A stretch of 64,000 bases of DNA from Streptomyces canus 299MFChir4.1 (GTDB taxonomy: Bacteria > Actinomycetota > Actinomycetes > Streptomycetales > Streptomycetaceae). The translations under genes were made by a program, and so were the position numbers. A model generated the notes under the pieces. The model did no database searches, was not told where the DNA came from, and saw only the letters and a list, made by a program, of their open reading frames with translations. Numbering within the stretch: position 1 is the stretch's first letter; every line of letters starts with the position of its first letter. The stretch spans positions 45,268 through 109,267 of the forward strand of contig NZ_KB911609.1 in the NCBI RefSeq assembly GCF_000383615.1, read 5' to 3'. Positions 34,455-44,284 of the stretch are shown here, piece after piece.

Positions 34455-35852
34455 TCAGTGCCGCCCGGCGATCCGATCGGCCCACCGCGCCAGCCGGGAC
34501 GACTCCGCGCTGTGGCCGGCGAGCTCCCGCCGGTCCGCCGCACGGTAGGTGGCGTACATGCCCTGCACACCCAGCCAGCGCAGCGGCTCCGGCTCCCACC
34601 TGCGCACCTTGTGCCCGACCCAGGGCAGTTCGGTGAGCTCCGTCCGGCCGCCCTGGCCGGAGTCCTGCTGAACCAGGTCCCGCAGGGTGCGGGCGGCCAG
34701 GTTGGCGGTGGCGACGCCCGAGCCGACGTAACCGCCCGCCCAGCCGATGCCCGTCGAACGGTCCAGGGTCACCGTCGCGCACCAGTCCCGCGGCACCCCG
34801 AGCACCCCCGACCAGGCATGCGCGATCCGCGTCCCGGCCAGCATCGGGAAGAACCCCACGAGGATCTCCCGCAGCGCCTCGACCGTCGCCGCCTGCGTCC
34901 GCCCGTCGTTGTCGGTACGCGAGCCGAAGCGGTACGGCACCCCGCGCCCGCCGAGCGCGATCCGCCCGTCGACGGTGCGCTGCGCGTACATGTAGGTGTG
35001 CGCCATGTCCCCCAGCGTCTGGCGCCCCTCCCAGCCGATCGCCGCCCACTGCTCGTCGGTCAGCGGCTCGGTGGCGATCATCGAGGAGTTCATGGGCAGC
35101 CAGGTCCGCTTCTGGCCCTTCAGCGCGGCGGTGAAACCCTCGGTGCAGCGCAGCACATAGGGCGCGCGGACCGTGCCGTACGGCGTGACCGCGTGCTTGG
35201 GCCGGATCTCCGTCACCGGCGTCTGCTCGTGGACCGTGACACCCAGCGCCTCGACGGCCGCCGCGAGCCCCTTCACCAGCTTCACCGGATGCACCCGCGC
35301 CCCATGCGGCGTCCACGACGACCCGACCGCGTCCGCGACCCGGACCCGCTCGGCCGTCTCCCGGGCACCGTACAGCTCACGGTCCTTCTCGCCGTACGAC
35401 AGCTCGTGCTCATGGAAGGCCCTCAGCCGCGCCAACTGCGCGGGCGTACGCGCGACTTCGAGCACGCCCCCCTTGTGCAGCCCGGCGTCGAAGCCCTCCT
35501 CCCCGACCACCCGGACGACCTCGTCGACAGTGTCGTTCATGGCCTTCTGGAGACGTACAGCGGCCTCGTGGCCGTGCAGCCGCGCGTACCGGTCCCGGCC
35601 CGCGATGCCGTTGTAGAGCCAGCCGCCGTTGCGCCCGGAGGCGCCGTAGCCGCAGAACTTCTGCTCCAGGACGGTGATCCGCAGGAAGGGCACGGCCTTC
35701 TTCAGGTAGTACGCCGTCCACAGTCCCGTGTACCCGCCGCCGACGATCACGACGTCCGCCGACGCGTCACCGCCGAGCGGCTCCCGCGCCTCGGGATAAC
35801 CGTCGTCCGCGTACCAGAAGGAGATGCCGCCGTTCACGACCCTGCTGCTCAT
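34455..35852 (-). CDS. FAD-dependent oxidoreductase, gamma-glutamylputrescine oxidase type (DAO family)
   Basis: A 465-residue D-amino-acid-oxidase-superfamily flavoprotein. DVVIVGGGYTGLWTAYYLKK near residue 33 is the FAD loop and GASGRNGGW the flavin-contact motif. C-terminal GIGWAGGYVGSGVATANLAARTL is typical of PuuB-like enzymes. Polyamine or amino-acid oxidation is likely, the exact substrate unknown. It converges with the SoxR-target gene 14 bases away. The small membrane-protein gene on its strand ends 11 bases upstream of its start. Confidence 0.87.
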   Translation of the reverse strand: MSSRVVNGGISFWYADDGYPEAREPLGGDASADVVIVGGGYTGLWTAYYLKKAVPFLRITVLEQKFCGYGASGRNGGWLYNGIAGRDRYARLHGHEAAVRLQKAMNDTVDEVVRVVGEEGFDAGLHKGGVLEVARTPAQLARLRAFHEHELSYGEKDRELYGARETAERVRVADAVGSSWTPHGARVHPVKLVKGLAAAVEALGVTVHEQTPVTEIRPKHAVTPYGTVRAPYVLRCTEGFTAALKGQKRTWLPMNSSMIATEPLTDEQWAAIGWEGRQTLGDMAHTYMYAQRTVDGRIALGGRGVPYRFGSRTDNDGRTQAATVEALREILVGFFPMLAGTRIAHAWSGVLGVPRDWCATVTLDRSTGIGWAGGYVGSGVATANLAARTLRDLVQQDSGQGGRTELTELPWVGHKVRRWEPEPLRWLGVQGMYATYRAADRRELAGHSAESSRLARWADRIAGRH

Positions 35853-35863
35853 GGCCAGGGACG

Positions 35864-36517
35864 TTAACCCGCCGGCGCACCCGCTGTCTCCTTCGGATTC
35901 CGTGCTTTTTCCCGCCCGGCGACCAGCGGCCAACACCCGAACCCGATCAGCGCCGACGTGAAGTGACCGAGATCCGTGAAGGTCCGCCCGGTCACCAGAG
36001 GCACCGCGTACACGACGAGGACCACGAACCCGTAGACGTACCGCCAGGGCGACGGAATCCGGTACACAAGCACGGCCACCACCCCCGCCAGCGCGTAACT
36101 CACCCCGATGTCCAGCGTGTTGACCGCCGACGCGGGCGCCATCCCGTGCCGGATGCCCCACAGCAGCGCCCCCTCGCTGATCAGCGTGGCCAGCACGTGC
36201 GCCGCGGCGCACACCGCCAGCCAGCGCGCCGTGCCCAGCCAGCGCTCGGCCGGCGCGTGGAAGAGGGAGTAGAGGACGACGTACGGCAGCCAGTGCCCGC
36301 TGTCGATCCACATCGCGCTGGAGACCAGCACCCGCAGCGGATTGCTCGACAACTCATGGATGTTGGTCGAACGCTGCCGCAGAAACTGCACCTCGAACTC
36401 CGGCGACATGTGGTGCAACGCCACCGTCGTCACGAAGAGGACCGCCAGCCACACATAGGTGCCGGGGGCGCTGCGGACGTACGCCCACACCCTGTGAACA
36501 CCCCGGTTAATTCGCAT
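35864..36517 (-). CDS. Rhomboid-like integral membrane protein
   Basis: A 217-residue protein with about six hydrophobic segments (YVWLAVLFVTTVALHHM, WLAVCAAAHVLATLISEGAL, YALAGVVAVLVYRI, YVYGFVVLVVYAVPLV). The arrangement recalls the rhomboid-like fold, but no GxSG catalytic serine is visible, so it is probably not a protease. The ATG at 36517 overlaps the ATG region of the divergent kinase gene. Confidence 0.75.
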   Translation of the reverse strand: MRINRGVHRVWAYVRSAPGTYVWLAVLFVTTVALHHMSPEFEVQFLRQRSTNIHELSSNPLRVLVSSAMWIDSGHWLPYVVLYSLFHAPAERWLGTARWLAVCAAAHVLATLISEGALLWGIRHGMAPASAVNTLDIGVSYALAGVVAVLVYRIPSPWRYVYGFVVLVVYAVPLVTGRTFTDLGHFTSALIGFGCWPLVAGREKARNPKETAGAPAG

Positions 36518-36551
36518 GAGTCGATTCACGCACGCCGGTAGGGTCCGGCAC

Positions 36552-37466
36552 GTGATCGACATCCCGGAGGAACTGGCCGCCGCACAGGAGCTTTACAACG
36601 GCGACCGGGGCCGGGAGTTCATCGCCGGACTCCCGACACAGATCGAGGACTTCCTGGAGCACTGGGACCTCAGACCGGACGGCTCCCCCCTGCACGGCGT
36701 CACCGCCCTGGTCCTGCCCGTCGTCCGCCGCGCCGACGACACCCCGGCCGTCCTCAAGCTCCAGCTCCTCGACGAGGAGAGCGCCGGCGAACCCGTCGCC
36801 CTGCGCCTGTGGAACGGCGACGGGGCGGTACGCCTCCTGGACCACGACCCGGTCACCCACACCATGCTCCTGGAACGCCTCGACTCCACCCGCATGCTGT
36901 CCACCCTGCCCGGCACCCGGGACGCGGTCCTGATCATCGCCGGACTGCTGGCCCACCTGACCGCGGAGCCCGCCCCCGCCGGGATGCGCCGGCTCGGCGA
37001 CATCGCGCACACCATGCTCGACGAGACCCCCGAGGCCCTGAAACGCATCCCCGACCCGGCGGTCCGCCGTACCCTCGCCGACTGCGCGGCCGCCGTACGC
37101 GAGGTCGTCGACGAACCCGGCGACCGCCTCCTGCACTGGGACCTGCACGACGAGAACGTCCTCGCCTGCGACCGCGCGCCCTGGCTCGCCATCGACCCCA
37201 AACCCCTCGCCGGCGACCCCGGGTTCGAACTCTGGCCCGCCCTCGACAACCGCTTCGACGCCGACGAGATCACCTGGCGCTTCGACGCCATGACCGACGT
37301 CCTCGGCCTGGACCGCGCACGCGCGCGTGCCTGGACCATGGGACGCCTCCTCCAGAACGCCCTCTGGGACATCGAGGACGGCCGCCCCGTAGAACCCCGC
37401 CAACTCCACATCGCCCACCGACTGCGCACCCCCCGTCCGCACACCCCCCGGAGCCGACAGCCGTGA
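36552..37466 (+). CDS. Aminoglycoside/hydroxyurea phosphotransferase-family kinase
   Basis: A 304-residue APH(6)-like kinase. The catalytic loop LLHWDLHDENVLACDRAPWLAIDPKP carries the HxDxxxxN and DPK signatures near residue 210. Family members phosphorylate streptomycin or hydroxyurea, but most genomic copies have unknown substrates. The GTG at 36552 (VIDIPEEL) is chosen; the in-frame ATG at 36516 would overlap the divergent gene. It is coupled to the next acetyltransferase gene by a GTGA overlap. Confidence 0.85.
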   Translation: MIDIPEELAAAQELYNGDRGREFIAGLPTQIEDFLEHWDLRPDGSPLHGVTALVLPVVRRADDTPAVLKLQLLDEESAGEPVALRLWNGDGAVRLLDHDPVTHTMLLERLDSTRMLSTLPGTRDAVLIIAGLLAHLTAEPAPAGMRRLGDIAHTMLDETPEALKRIPDPAVRRTLADCAAAVREVVDEPGDRLLHWDLHDENVLACDRAPWLAIDPKPLAGDPGFELWPALDNRFDADEITWRFDAMTDVLGLDRARARAWTMGRLLQNALWDIEDGRPVEPRQLHIAHRLRTPRPHTPRSRQP

Positions 37467-37939
37467 TCCGCCCCGCCACCCCCGCCGACCTCCCCGCCAT
37501 CCACACCCTGATCCGCGAACTCGCCGACTACGAAAGGGCCCTGGAGGAGGTCCGGACGACCGAGGAACAACTCCACGAAGCCCTCTTCGGCCCCCACCCC
37601 GCCGCCTACGCCCACGTGGCGACCGACGCCACGGACACCGTGGTCGGCTACGCGATCTGGTTCCTCAACTTCTCCACCTGGCGCGGCGTCCACGGCATCT
37701 ACCTGGAGGACCTCTACGTCCACCCCACCGCCCGCGGCAGCGGCCACGGCAAGGCCCTGCTCACCGAACTCGCCCGCATCTGCGTCGAACGCGGCTACCA
37801 GCGCCTCGAATGGGCCGTCCTGAACTGGAACACCCCCGCGATCGACTTCTACGAGTCCCTCGGCGCCCGCCCCCAGGACGAATGGACGGTGTACCGCCTC
37901 ACCGACGAAGCCCTCACAAAGGCCGCCGACACCGCGTAA
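37463..37939 (+). CDS. GNAT acetyltransferase (diamine/polyamine acetyltransferase-like)
   Basis: A 158-residue GNAT protein close to the SAT/diamine acetyltransferase group. IRPATPADLPAIHTLIRELADYE starts it, the CoA motif is LYVHPTARGSGHGKALLTEL, and EWAVLNWNTPAIDFYESLGA follows. It is coupled to the APH-like kinase (GTGA at 37463-37466). The pairing of a phosphotransferase and an acetyltransferase suggests modification of small amines, which is inference. Confidence 0.87.
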   Translation: MIRPATPADLPAIHTLIRELADYERALEEVRTTEEQLHEALFGPHPAAYAHVATDATDTVVGYAIWFLNFSTWRGVHGIYLEDLYVHPTARGSGHGKALLTELARICVERGYQRLEWAVLNWNTPAIDFYESLGARPQDEWTVYRLTDEALTKAADTA

Positions 37940-37958
37940 CCGGCCCCCGCCCGGATTT

Positions 37959-37977
37959 CGATACGCCGACGATACGC
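37959..37977. promoter_or_regulatory. Direct repeat upstream of the two-component operon
   Basis: CGATACGC occurs at 37959 and 37970, exactly 11 bp apart. OmpR-type regulators bind as head-to-tail dimers to direct repeats with this period, so autoregulation by the next gene is plausible. Confidence 0.45.
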
Positions 37978-37999
37978 ACCCCCTCGTAGCATCGAAGAC

Positions 38000-38695
38000 A
38001 TGCGTGTCTTGATCGTCGAGGACGAGCTCTACATGGCAGAAGCCATCCGCGATGGTCTCCGCCTGGAAGCGATCGCGGCCGACATCGCAGGCGACGGCAA
38101 CACCGCGCTGGAACTGCTGAGCATCAACACCTACGACATCGCCGTCCTCGACCGGGACATCCCCGGACCCTCCGGCGACGACATCGCCAAACGCATCATC
38201 GACTCCGGCAGCGGCATGCCCATCCTCATGCTCACCGCGGCCGACCGCCTCGACGACAAGGCCTCCGGCTTCGAACTCGGCGCCGACGACTACCTCACCA
38301 AACCCTTCGAACTCCAGGAACTCGCGCTCCGGCTCCGCGCACTCGACCGCCGCCGCGCCCACCACCGCCCTCCCGTGCGGGAGATCGCCGGCCTGCGCCT
38401 GGACCCCTTCCGCAGAGAGGTCTACCGGGACGGCCGCTACGTCGCCCTCACCCGGAAGCAGTTCGCCGTGCTCGAAGTCCTCGTCGGCGCCGAAGGCGGT
38501 GTCGTCAGCGCCGAAGCCCTCCTGGAACGCGCATGGGACGAGAACGCCGACCCCTTCACCAACGCCGTACGCATCACCGTCTCGGCCCTGCGCAAGCGCC
38601 TGGGCGAACCCTGGATCATCGCCACGGTCCCGGGCGTCGGCTACCGCATCGACACACAGCCCGGGACCGGACCCGAGGGAGACGACCGTGGATAG
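38000..38695 (+). CDS. OmpR-family response regulator
   Basis: A 231-residue regulator. The receiver domain has the acidic pocket VEDE, phospho-acceptor Asp near residue 51 (AVLDRDIPG), Thr in MLTAAD and Lys in LTKPF. The winged-helix output domain ends PGVGYRI. It overlaps the sensor gene by eight bases. The paired kinase points to an envelope or antibiotic signal but nothing identifies it. Confidence 0.92.
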   Translation: MRVLIVEDELYMAEAIRDGLRLEAIAADIAGDGNTALELLSINTYDIAVLDRDIPGPSGDDIAKRIIDSGSGMPILMLTAADRLDDKASGFELGADDYLTKPFELQELALRLRALDRRRAHHRPPVREIAGLRLDPFRREVYRDGRYVALTRKQFAVLEVLVGAEGGVVSAEALLERAWDENADPFTNAVRITVSALRKRLGEPWIIATVPGVGYRIDTQPGTGPEGDDRG

Positions 38696-39806
38696 AGCGC
38701 CCGGTCTCAGCCTTCGCCTCAAACTCACCCTCAGCTACGCCGGGTTCCTCATGCTCGCCGGTGTCCTGCTGATCGCCACCGTGTGGCTGTACCTGCTGCG
38801 AAAAGGAGAGCTGGCATACAACGAAGCGGGGGCCGTACAGGCGACTCCGGGCACCATGTTCCTGAAGGCCTTCGCCCCGACCGCAGCCGCGGCGATGGCG
38901 TTCCTGCTGGTGTTCGGCCTCCTCGGCGGATGGATCCTCGCTGGCCGCATGCTCGCCCCCCTGAACCGCATCACCGACGCCACCCGCATGGCCACCACCG
39001 GCTCCCTCTCCCACCGGATCCGGCTACCGGGCCGCAAGGACGAGTTCCGCGAACTCGCCGACACCTTCGACACGATGCTCGCGCGACTCGAAGCACACGT
39101 CGCCGAACAGCGCAGATTCGCCGCCAACGCCTCCCACGAGCTGCGCACCCCGCTGGCGGTCTCCAAGTCGCTCCTCGACGTGGCCCGCGCCGACCCGAAC
39201 CGCGACACCGGCGAACTCATCAACCGCCTCCATGCCGTCAACACCCGCGCGATCGACCTCACCGAGGCACTGCTCCTGGTCAGCCGGGCCGAACGGCGGT
39301 CCTTCACCCGAGAGCACGTCGACCTGTCCCTCATGGCGGAAGAAGCCACCGAAACCCTCCTCCCCCTCGCGGAGAAGCACGGCGTCACCATCGAGACCCA
39401 CGGCGACATCACCCCCACGACCGGCTCCCAGGCCCTCCTGCTCCAGCTCACCACGAACCTCGTGCACAACGCGATCATCCACAACCTGCCCGACCGGGGC
39501 ACCGTGCGGGTCACCACCGACGTCCGCCCCGGAACAGTGGTCCTCACGGTCGAGAACACCGGCGAGCAGCTCGCCCCGGACCTGGTCCCGACCCTCACCG
39601 AGCCCTTCCAGCGCGGCACCGAGCGCATCCACACCGACCACGCGGGAGTCGGCCTGGGCCTCGCCATCGTCAAGACCATCACCCACGCCCACGACGGCAC
39701 CCTCACCCTCACCCCACGCCCCGGGGGCGGCCTGCGCATCAGCGTGGAGCTCCCGGCGACGAACCCGCCCCCAGACAGCAAAAAGCCCAGGTCAGAGACG
39801 CTCTGA
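38688..39806 (+). CDS. Membrane sensor histidine kinase
   Basis: A 372-residue kinase with two N-terminal membrane helices (YAGFLMLAGVLLIATVWLYLL and AAMAFLLVFGLLGGWILAG) separated by only about 35 residues, so the extracellular sensor is minimal. A HAMP domain follows, then the H-box FAANASHELRTPLAVS with the phospho-His near residue 153 and the ATPase N-box LVHNAIIHN and G-box GVGLGLAIVK. The GTG at 38688 overlaps the regulator stop. Its last codons lie inside a terminator hairpin. Confidence 0.92.
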   Translation: MDRAPGLSLRLKLTLSYAGFLMLAGVLLIATVWLYLLRKGELAYNEAGAVQATPGTMFLKAFAPTAAAAMAFLLVFGLLGGWILAGRMLAPLNRITDATRMATTGSLSHRIRLPGRKDEFRELADTFDTMLARLEAHVAEQRRFAANASHELRTPLAVSKSLLDVARADPNRDTGELINRLHAVNTRAIDLTEALLLVSRAERRSFTREHVDLSLMAEEATETLLPLAEKHGVTIETHGDITPTTGSQALLLQLTTNLVHNAIIHNLPDRGTVRVTTDVRPGTVVLTVENTGEQLAPDLVPTLTEPFQRGTERIHTDHAGVGLGLAIVKTITHAHDGTLTLTPRPGGGLRISVELPATNPPPDSKKPRSETL

Positions 39807-39813
39807 CCTGGGC
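39785..39813 (-). terminator. Terminator shared by tRNA-Thr and the convergent kinase gene
   Basis: GCCCAGGTCAGAG-ACG-CTCTGACCTGGGC is a 13-bp perfect stem. On the minus strand it is followed by TTTTTG, so it is the intrinsic terminator of tRNA-Thr. It contains the stop codon of the kinase gene on the plus strand. Confidence 0.9.
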
Positions 39814-39820
39814 CTGCCGG

Positions 39821-39894
39821 AGCCCCCTGTCGGATTCGAACCGACGACCTGCGCTTTACAAGAGCGCTGCTCGTTCCAGCTGAGCTAAGGAGGC
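39821..39894 (-). tRNA. tRNA-Thr (anticodon UGU)
   Basis: The complete cloverleaf is visible on the minus strand: acceptor GCCTCCT with AGGGGGC, D-arm GCTCAGCTGGAACGAGC, anticodon loop CTTGTAA between GCGCT and AGCGC, and T-arm GTCGGTTCGAATCCGAC. CCA is not encoded. A terminator follows within eight bases. A TnpB gene lies 165 bases upstream of the 5' end. Confidence 0.96.
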
Positions 39895-40059
39895 ATCGCG
39901 CGCTGTAACGCCGTACGCGAAGGCTGCACCACTGTACACAGTGCCCCTTAGTCCGAGCCACAAAGTTCGGGACGCAGAAACCATGCGTAACCATCCGCGC
40001 ACCCGTTCGTTGATCGAGCTGACGTGCTGTTCCGAAGATCGGATCGTCATGGAGGGGTT

Positions 40060-41349
40060 ATGGGGGAGACGGAGGCCGAGCGCATCAAGCGTGAGGTTCT
40101 CGGCATCGGCGATCGCAGGAAGCACCACACGCGCACAGCGACGCCGCTGAAGTCCCACGCCAAGGCGCCGGACGCGCATCACCGGCTGTACCGGTTCCGC
40201 TTCTATCCGACCGAGGAGCAGGCTCGTCAGCTGGGGCGGACGTTCGGGGCGTGTCGTTGGGTCTACAACGAGGGGCTGGCGCTGCGTTCGGGGGCTTGGG
40301 AGCGGCACCGCGTGAACGTGGGGTTCGCGGAGACGTGTCGGGCACTGACCGGGTGGAAGCGGAGGGGGGAGACGGCGTGGTTGAGGGATGTGTCGTCGAC
40401 GGTTCTTCAGCAGTCGTTGCGTCATCTGGATCAGGCGTACGTCCGTTTCTTCAAGGGGGAAGCCAGGTATCCGAGGCGCAAGAGGAAGGGTCGGTCGCGG
40501 GATTCGGCGACGTATGTGCGTACGGGGTTCAAGTGGGTGGAGGACCCGGGGCGGCCGGGGACCGGGCTGATCACTCTGGCTAAGCAGTCGGTGCCGTTGG
40601 ACATCCGTTGGTCTCGGGCGTTGCCCGCCGGGGAGGTTCCGGTGCGGTTGTCGGTGACGCGGGATCGGGCGGGCCGGTACTTCGTGTCGGTGTTGGTGGA
40701 GGAGCGCATAGCGCCGCTGCCTGTGGTGTTTGTGCCAGGGACGCGGGAGCCGAAGGCGGTCGGGGTGGATGTCGGGCTGGCGTCGCTTGTGATCCTCGAC
40801 GACGGGACGAAGTTCGATCATCCGCGGCTGTTGAAGCGGTATGCGGAGAAGTTGGCGCGGTTGCAGCGGGAGCTGCACCGGAAGGTGCGGGGGTCGAGGA
40901 ATCGGCAGAAGGTGCGGGAGAAGATCGCGCGGCTCTATGCCCTGATCAGTGACGTACGCAGGGACATGTTGAACCGGCTCACCACCCGTCTCGTGCGCGA
41001 GAACCAAGTGCTCGTGGTGGAGGACCTGTCGGTCAGGACCTTGATGCGTGCGGCGCGCGGCAAGGGGCGTGGGCGCAAGGCGAAGCTGAATCAGGCGATC
41101 GTCGACGCCTCGTGGGGTGAGTTGCTTAGGCAGCTGCGCTACAAGTGCGAGTGGTACGGCCGGACGCTGGTGGTCGTGGATCGTTTCTTTCCCTCGACAC
41201 GGCGTTGCTCCGGCTGTCATGTCATGGGGCCAAGGGTGGACGTCTCGGTTCGGCAGTGGACGTGTGCCCAGTGTGGGGCTCTGCACGACCGTGACGTGAA
41301 TGCCGCCGTGAACCTGAGGGACGAGGGTTTGCGTTTGCTGGCCGCGTAA
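40060..41349 (+). CDS. tnpB: Solitary TnpB (IS605 OrfB-type) RNA-guided nuclease
   Basis: A 429-residue TnpB with an intact nuclease: Asp near residue 237 (AVGVDVGLASLVIL), Glu near 321 (VVEDLSVRTLM), Asp near 412 (HDRDVNAAVNL), and a zinc ribbon at about 383-405 (CSGC...CAQC). It is only distantly like the IS607 TnpB in this window. The ATG at 40060 follows GGAGGGG. No TnpA gene of either kind is adjacent, so it would move only with help in trans or may have been kept for another role. It lies between tRNA-Thr and msiK. Confidence 0.92.
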   Translation: MGETEAERIKREVLGIGDRRKHHTRTATPLKSHAKAPDAHHRLYRFRFYPTEEQARQLGRTFGACRWVYNEGLALRSGAWERHRVNVGFAETCRALTGWKRRGETAWLRDVSSTVLQQSLRHLDQAYVRFFKGEARYPRRKRKGRSRDSATYVRTGFKWVEDPGRPGTGLITLAKQSVPLDIRWSRALPAGEVPVRLSVTRDRAGRYFVSVLVEERIAPLPVVFVPGTREPKAVGVDVGLASLVILDDGTKFDHPRLLKRYAEKLARLQRELHRKVRGSRNRQKVREKIARLYALISDVRRDMLNRLTTRLVRENQVLVVEDLSVRTLMRAARGKGRGRKAKLNQAIVDASWGELLRQLRYKCEWYGRTLVVVDRFFPSTRRCSGCHVMGPRVDVSVRQWTCAQCGALHDRDVNAAVNLRDEGLRLLAA

Positions 41350-41669
41350 GGCGCAGCTGGTGAAGTACGGACCGACGGGCCGTCGGTCTGAATGCCTGTG
41401 GAGTTCGTGTAAGACCGGTTGGACGCAGCTCACCGTGGCTGTGTGTGGCTGGCAGCGGATGTTGAAGCAGGAAGCCTCTAGGCAAGGTCAAAAGTGCCGT
41501 GCTCTGGCCCGTTCGAAAATTTCCGCGAAGTTCACAGTCCGCCAGGTACTGACATACGGGTGAACGCCGGGTACCGTCCTGAGCCAGTCCATCTGTGTGG
41601 ACTACACCACCACCTTCCTACAACGGATCGTCCGGCACGTTCCTGCCGGTAGAAGGGGGCCTCTGAGCC
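41350..41669 (+). other. TnpB right end, probable omega-RNA region, and msiK promoter
   Basis: Twenty bases after the tnpB stop is an 8-bp hairpin GACCGACG-GGC-CGTCGGTC (41370-41388). Further on, GCAGGAAGCCTCTAGGC near 41470 resembles IS605-type right ends. The omega RNA normally overlaps the tnpB 3' end and reaches this boundary. From about 41520 the sequence should be the msiK promoter region. Extent is inferred. Confidence 0.4.
41586..41611. promoter_or_regulatory. Palindrome and dre-like site upstream of msiK
   Basis: AGTCCA-TCTGTG-TGGACT is a perfect 6-bp inverted repeat. Overlapping it, TGTGGACTACACCACC agrees with the DasR dre consensus at about 12 of 16 positions. It lies 59 bases before the start codon. 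Confidence 0.45.
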
Positions 41670-42806
<1,137 letters not shown>

Positions 42807-42840
42807 GGACGAACCGCAGCAATTCACCCAGGTTGACGAG

Positions 42841-42872
42841 AAGGGCCCCGCGGACAGTCCGCGGGGCCCTTT
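42841..42872 (+). terminator. msiK terminator
   Basis: AAGGGCCCCGCGGA-CAG-TCCGCGGGGCCCTT is a 14-bp perfect stem ending in TTT, 35 bases after the msiK stop. Confidence 0.92.
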
Positions 42873-43022
42873 CCGTGTTTCGAGGGCGGCGCCAAATACC
42901 CCGGCACACCGGTCATTTCGAGCAGTGTGCGTCAACGCCGTACCCAGAAATCGGCACCACCCCGTCCCCCGAACCGGTGACTAAATGTCGCCAAATCATT
43001 ACCGCACGCTACCCTCACACGC

Positions 43023-43484
43023 GTGAAGCACTCCATTTACCAAGAGACGCGACGCGGCCGGGGCCCCGCCCGCCGTATCGGCCGCTCCCTCGCCCTTGTC
43101 CTGCCCGTCGTCCTGGTGCTCTCCGGGACCCTCGCGGTCACCCGAGTCAACTGGTCGGGGGACCCGTCGAGCTCCTCGGTGCTCACCGCGTCGGACGCGA
43201 CGGTCTCCGACAGCAAGCCGGGCGGCGCGCCCCTCGCCCCGCAGGACCTCCTGCGCGAGCAGCTGCTGACCGAGCTCCAGGAGAAGAACCCGGGCATCGC
43301 CCTCACGCACCTCCAGGAGGCCGTGAACGAGCGTCCGTCGCTCGCCAGGCACTGCGCCTCCATCGCGCGGGCCCTGGGCCGTGCCGCGGTCCGTGTGTAC
43401 GGCCCCACGCGCGCGCAGTCGTACGCCCGTCCCGTCTGCGACACGTCCTTCGCGACGGGTGTGGCCGCGGCGCACAGCGGCTGA
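43023..43484 (+). CDS. Hypothetical membrane-anchored or secreted protein
   Basis: A 153-residue protein with a basic N-terminus (ETRRGRGPARRIGRS) and one hydrophobic segment (LALVLPVVLVLSGTLAV), so it is an exported or type II membrane protein. The outer domain of about 95 residues has two cysteines (RHCAS and PVCDTSF) that could pair. Family not recognised, though such a gene near msiK is usual in Streptomyces. GTG start at 43023. Confidence 0.75.
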   Translation: MKHSIYQETRRGRGPARRIGRSLALVLPVVLVLSGTLAVTRVNWSGDPSSSSVLTASDATVSDSKPGGAPLAPQDLLREQLLTELQEKNPGIALTHLQEAVNERPSLARHCASIARALGRAAVRVYGPTRAQSYARPVCDTSFATGVAAAHSG

Positions 43485-43544
43485 CCTCCGCGAGAGGGGA
43501 TGCCGACCGGGGTCGGGAGAGGGGCGCGTCGTACAGTTCCGGTC

Positions 43545-44276
43545 ATGACCGATCCGAACGCCGCGTCCCGTCCCACCCAGGCCGTGATCCTGGCCGGTGG
43601 CCAGGGCTCCCGGCTGCGTCCGTACACCGACGACCGGCCCAAGCCGATGGTCGAGATCCCCGGTACGGGGACTCCGATCATCGGCCATCAGCTTGTCTGG
43701 CTCGCCGAGGAGGGCGTGACGGACGTCGTGGTCAGCTGTGGGCATCTCGCCGAGGTGCTGCAGGACTGGCTGAGGACGGCCGACCTCCCGGTGCGCGTCC
43801 AGACCGTCATCGAGACAGAGCCGCTCGGGCGCGGTGGCGGTCTGAAGTACGCGGCCGCACATCTGCCGCACCCGGAGCGGGCGTGGTACGCGACGAACGG
43901 TGACATCTGGACCCGTTTCTCGCTGCGCGACATGGCGGACTTCCACACCGGGCGCGACGCGGTCGCGACGGTCGCGCTGGCGCGGCCGCGGATTCCGTGG
44001 GGGGCGGTGCAGACCGACGGGTTCGGGCACATCACGGACTTCATCGAGGCCCCGCCGTCGACGTTCGAGATCAACGCGGGGGTGTACGTCTTCTCGCCCG
44101 CGTTCGCCGGGCTGCTGCCGGAGCGCGGGGACCATGAGCGGACCACGTTTCCGACGCTCGCGCGTGAGCTGCGGCTGGCCGGGTTCCCGATCCCGCAGGG
44201 GGCCTACTGGCGGGCCATCGACACGGCGAAGGACCTGACGGAGGCGGCGCGGGAACTGGCGGCGCTGGGTCGATAG
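43545..44276 (+). CDS. NDP-sugar nucleotidyltransferase
   Basis: A 243-residue sugar-1-phosphate nucleotidyltransferase. The signature AVILAGGQGSRLRPYTDDRPKPMV is complete, the metal/sugar motif is TNGDIWT, and INAGVYVF follows. It resembles mannose-1-phosphate guanylyltransferase or glucose-1-phosphate thymidylyltransferase; the specific NTP cannot be read. It lacks any C-terminal left-handed helix domain. The ATG at 43545 is used. It is followed by four 18-bp repeats and a terminator. Confidence 0.9.
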   Translation: MTDPNAASRPTQAVILAGGQGSRLRPYTDDRPKPMVEIPGTGTPIIGHQLVWLAEEGVTDVVVSCGHLAEVLQDWLRTADLPVRVQTVIETEPLGRGGGLKYAAAHLPHPERAWYATNGDIWTRFSLRDMADFHTGRDAVATVALARPRIPWGAVQTDGFGHITDFIEAPPSTFEINAGVYVFSPAFAGLLPERGDHERTTFPTLARELRLAGFPIPQGAYWRAIDTAKDLTEAARELAALGR

Positions 44277-44284
44277 ACGGGTAG

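Noticed and set aside
35864..36517. Rhomboid protease
   Set aside because: The fold looks similar but the GxSG serine and catalytic His are not visible.
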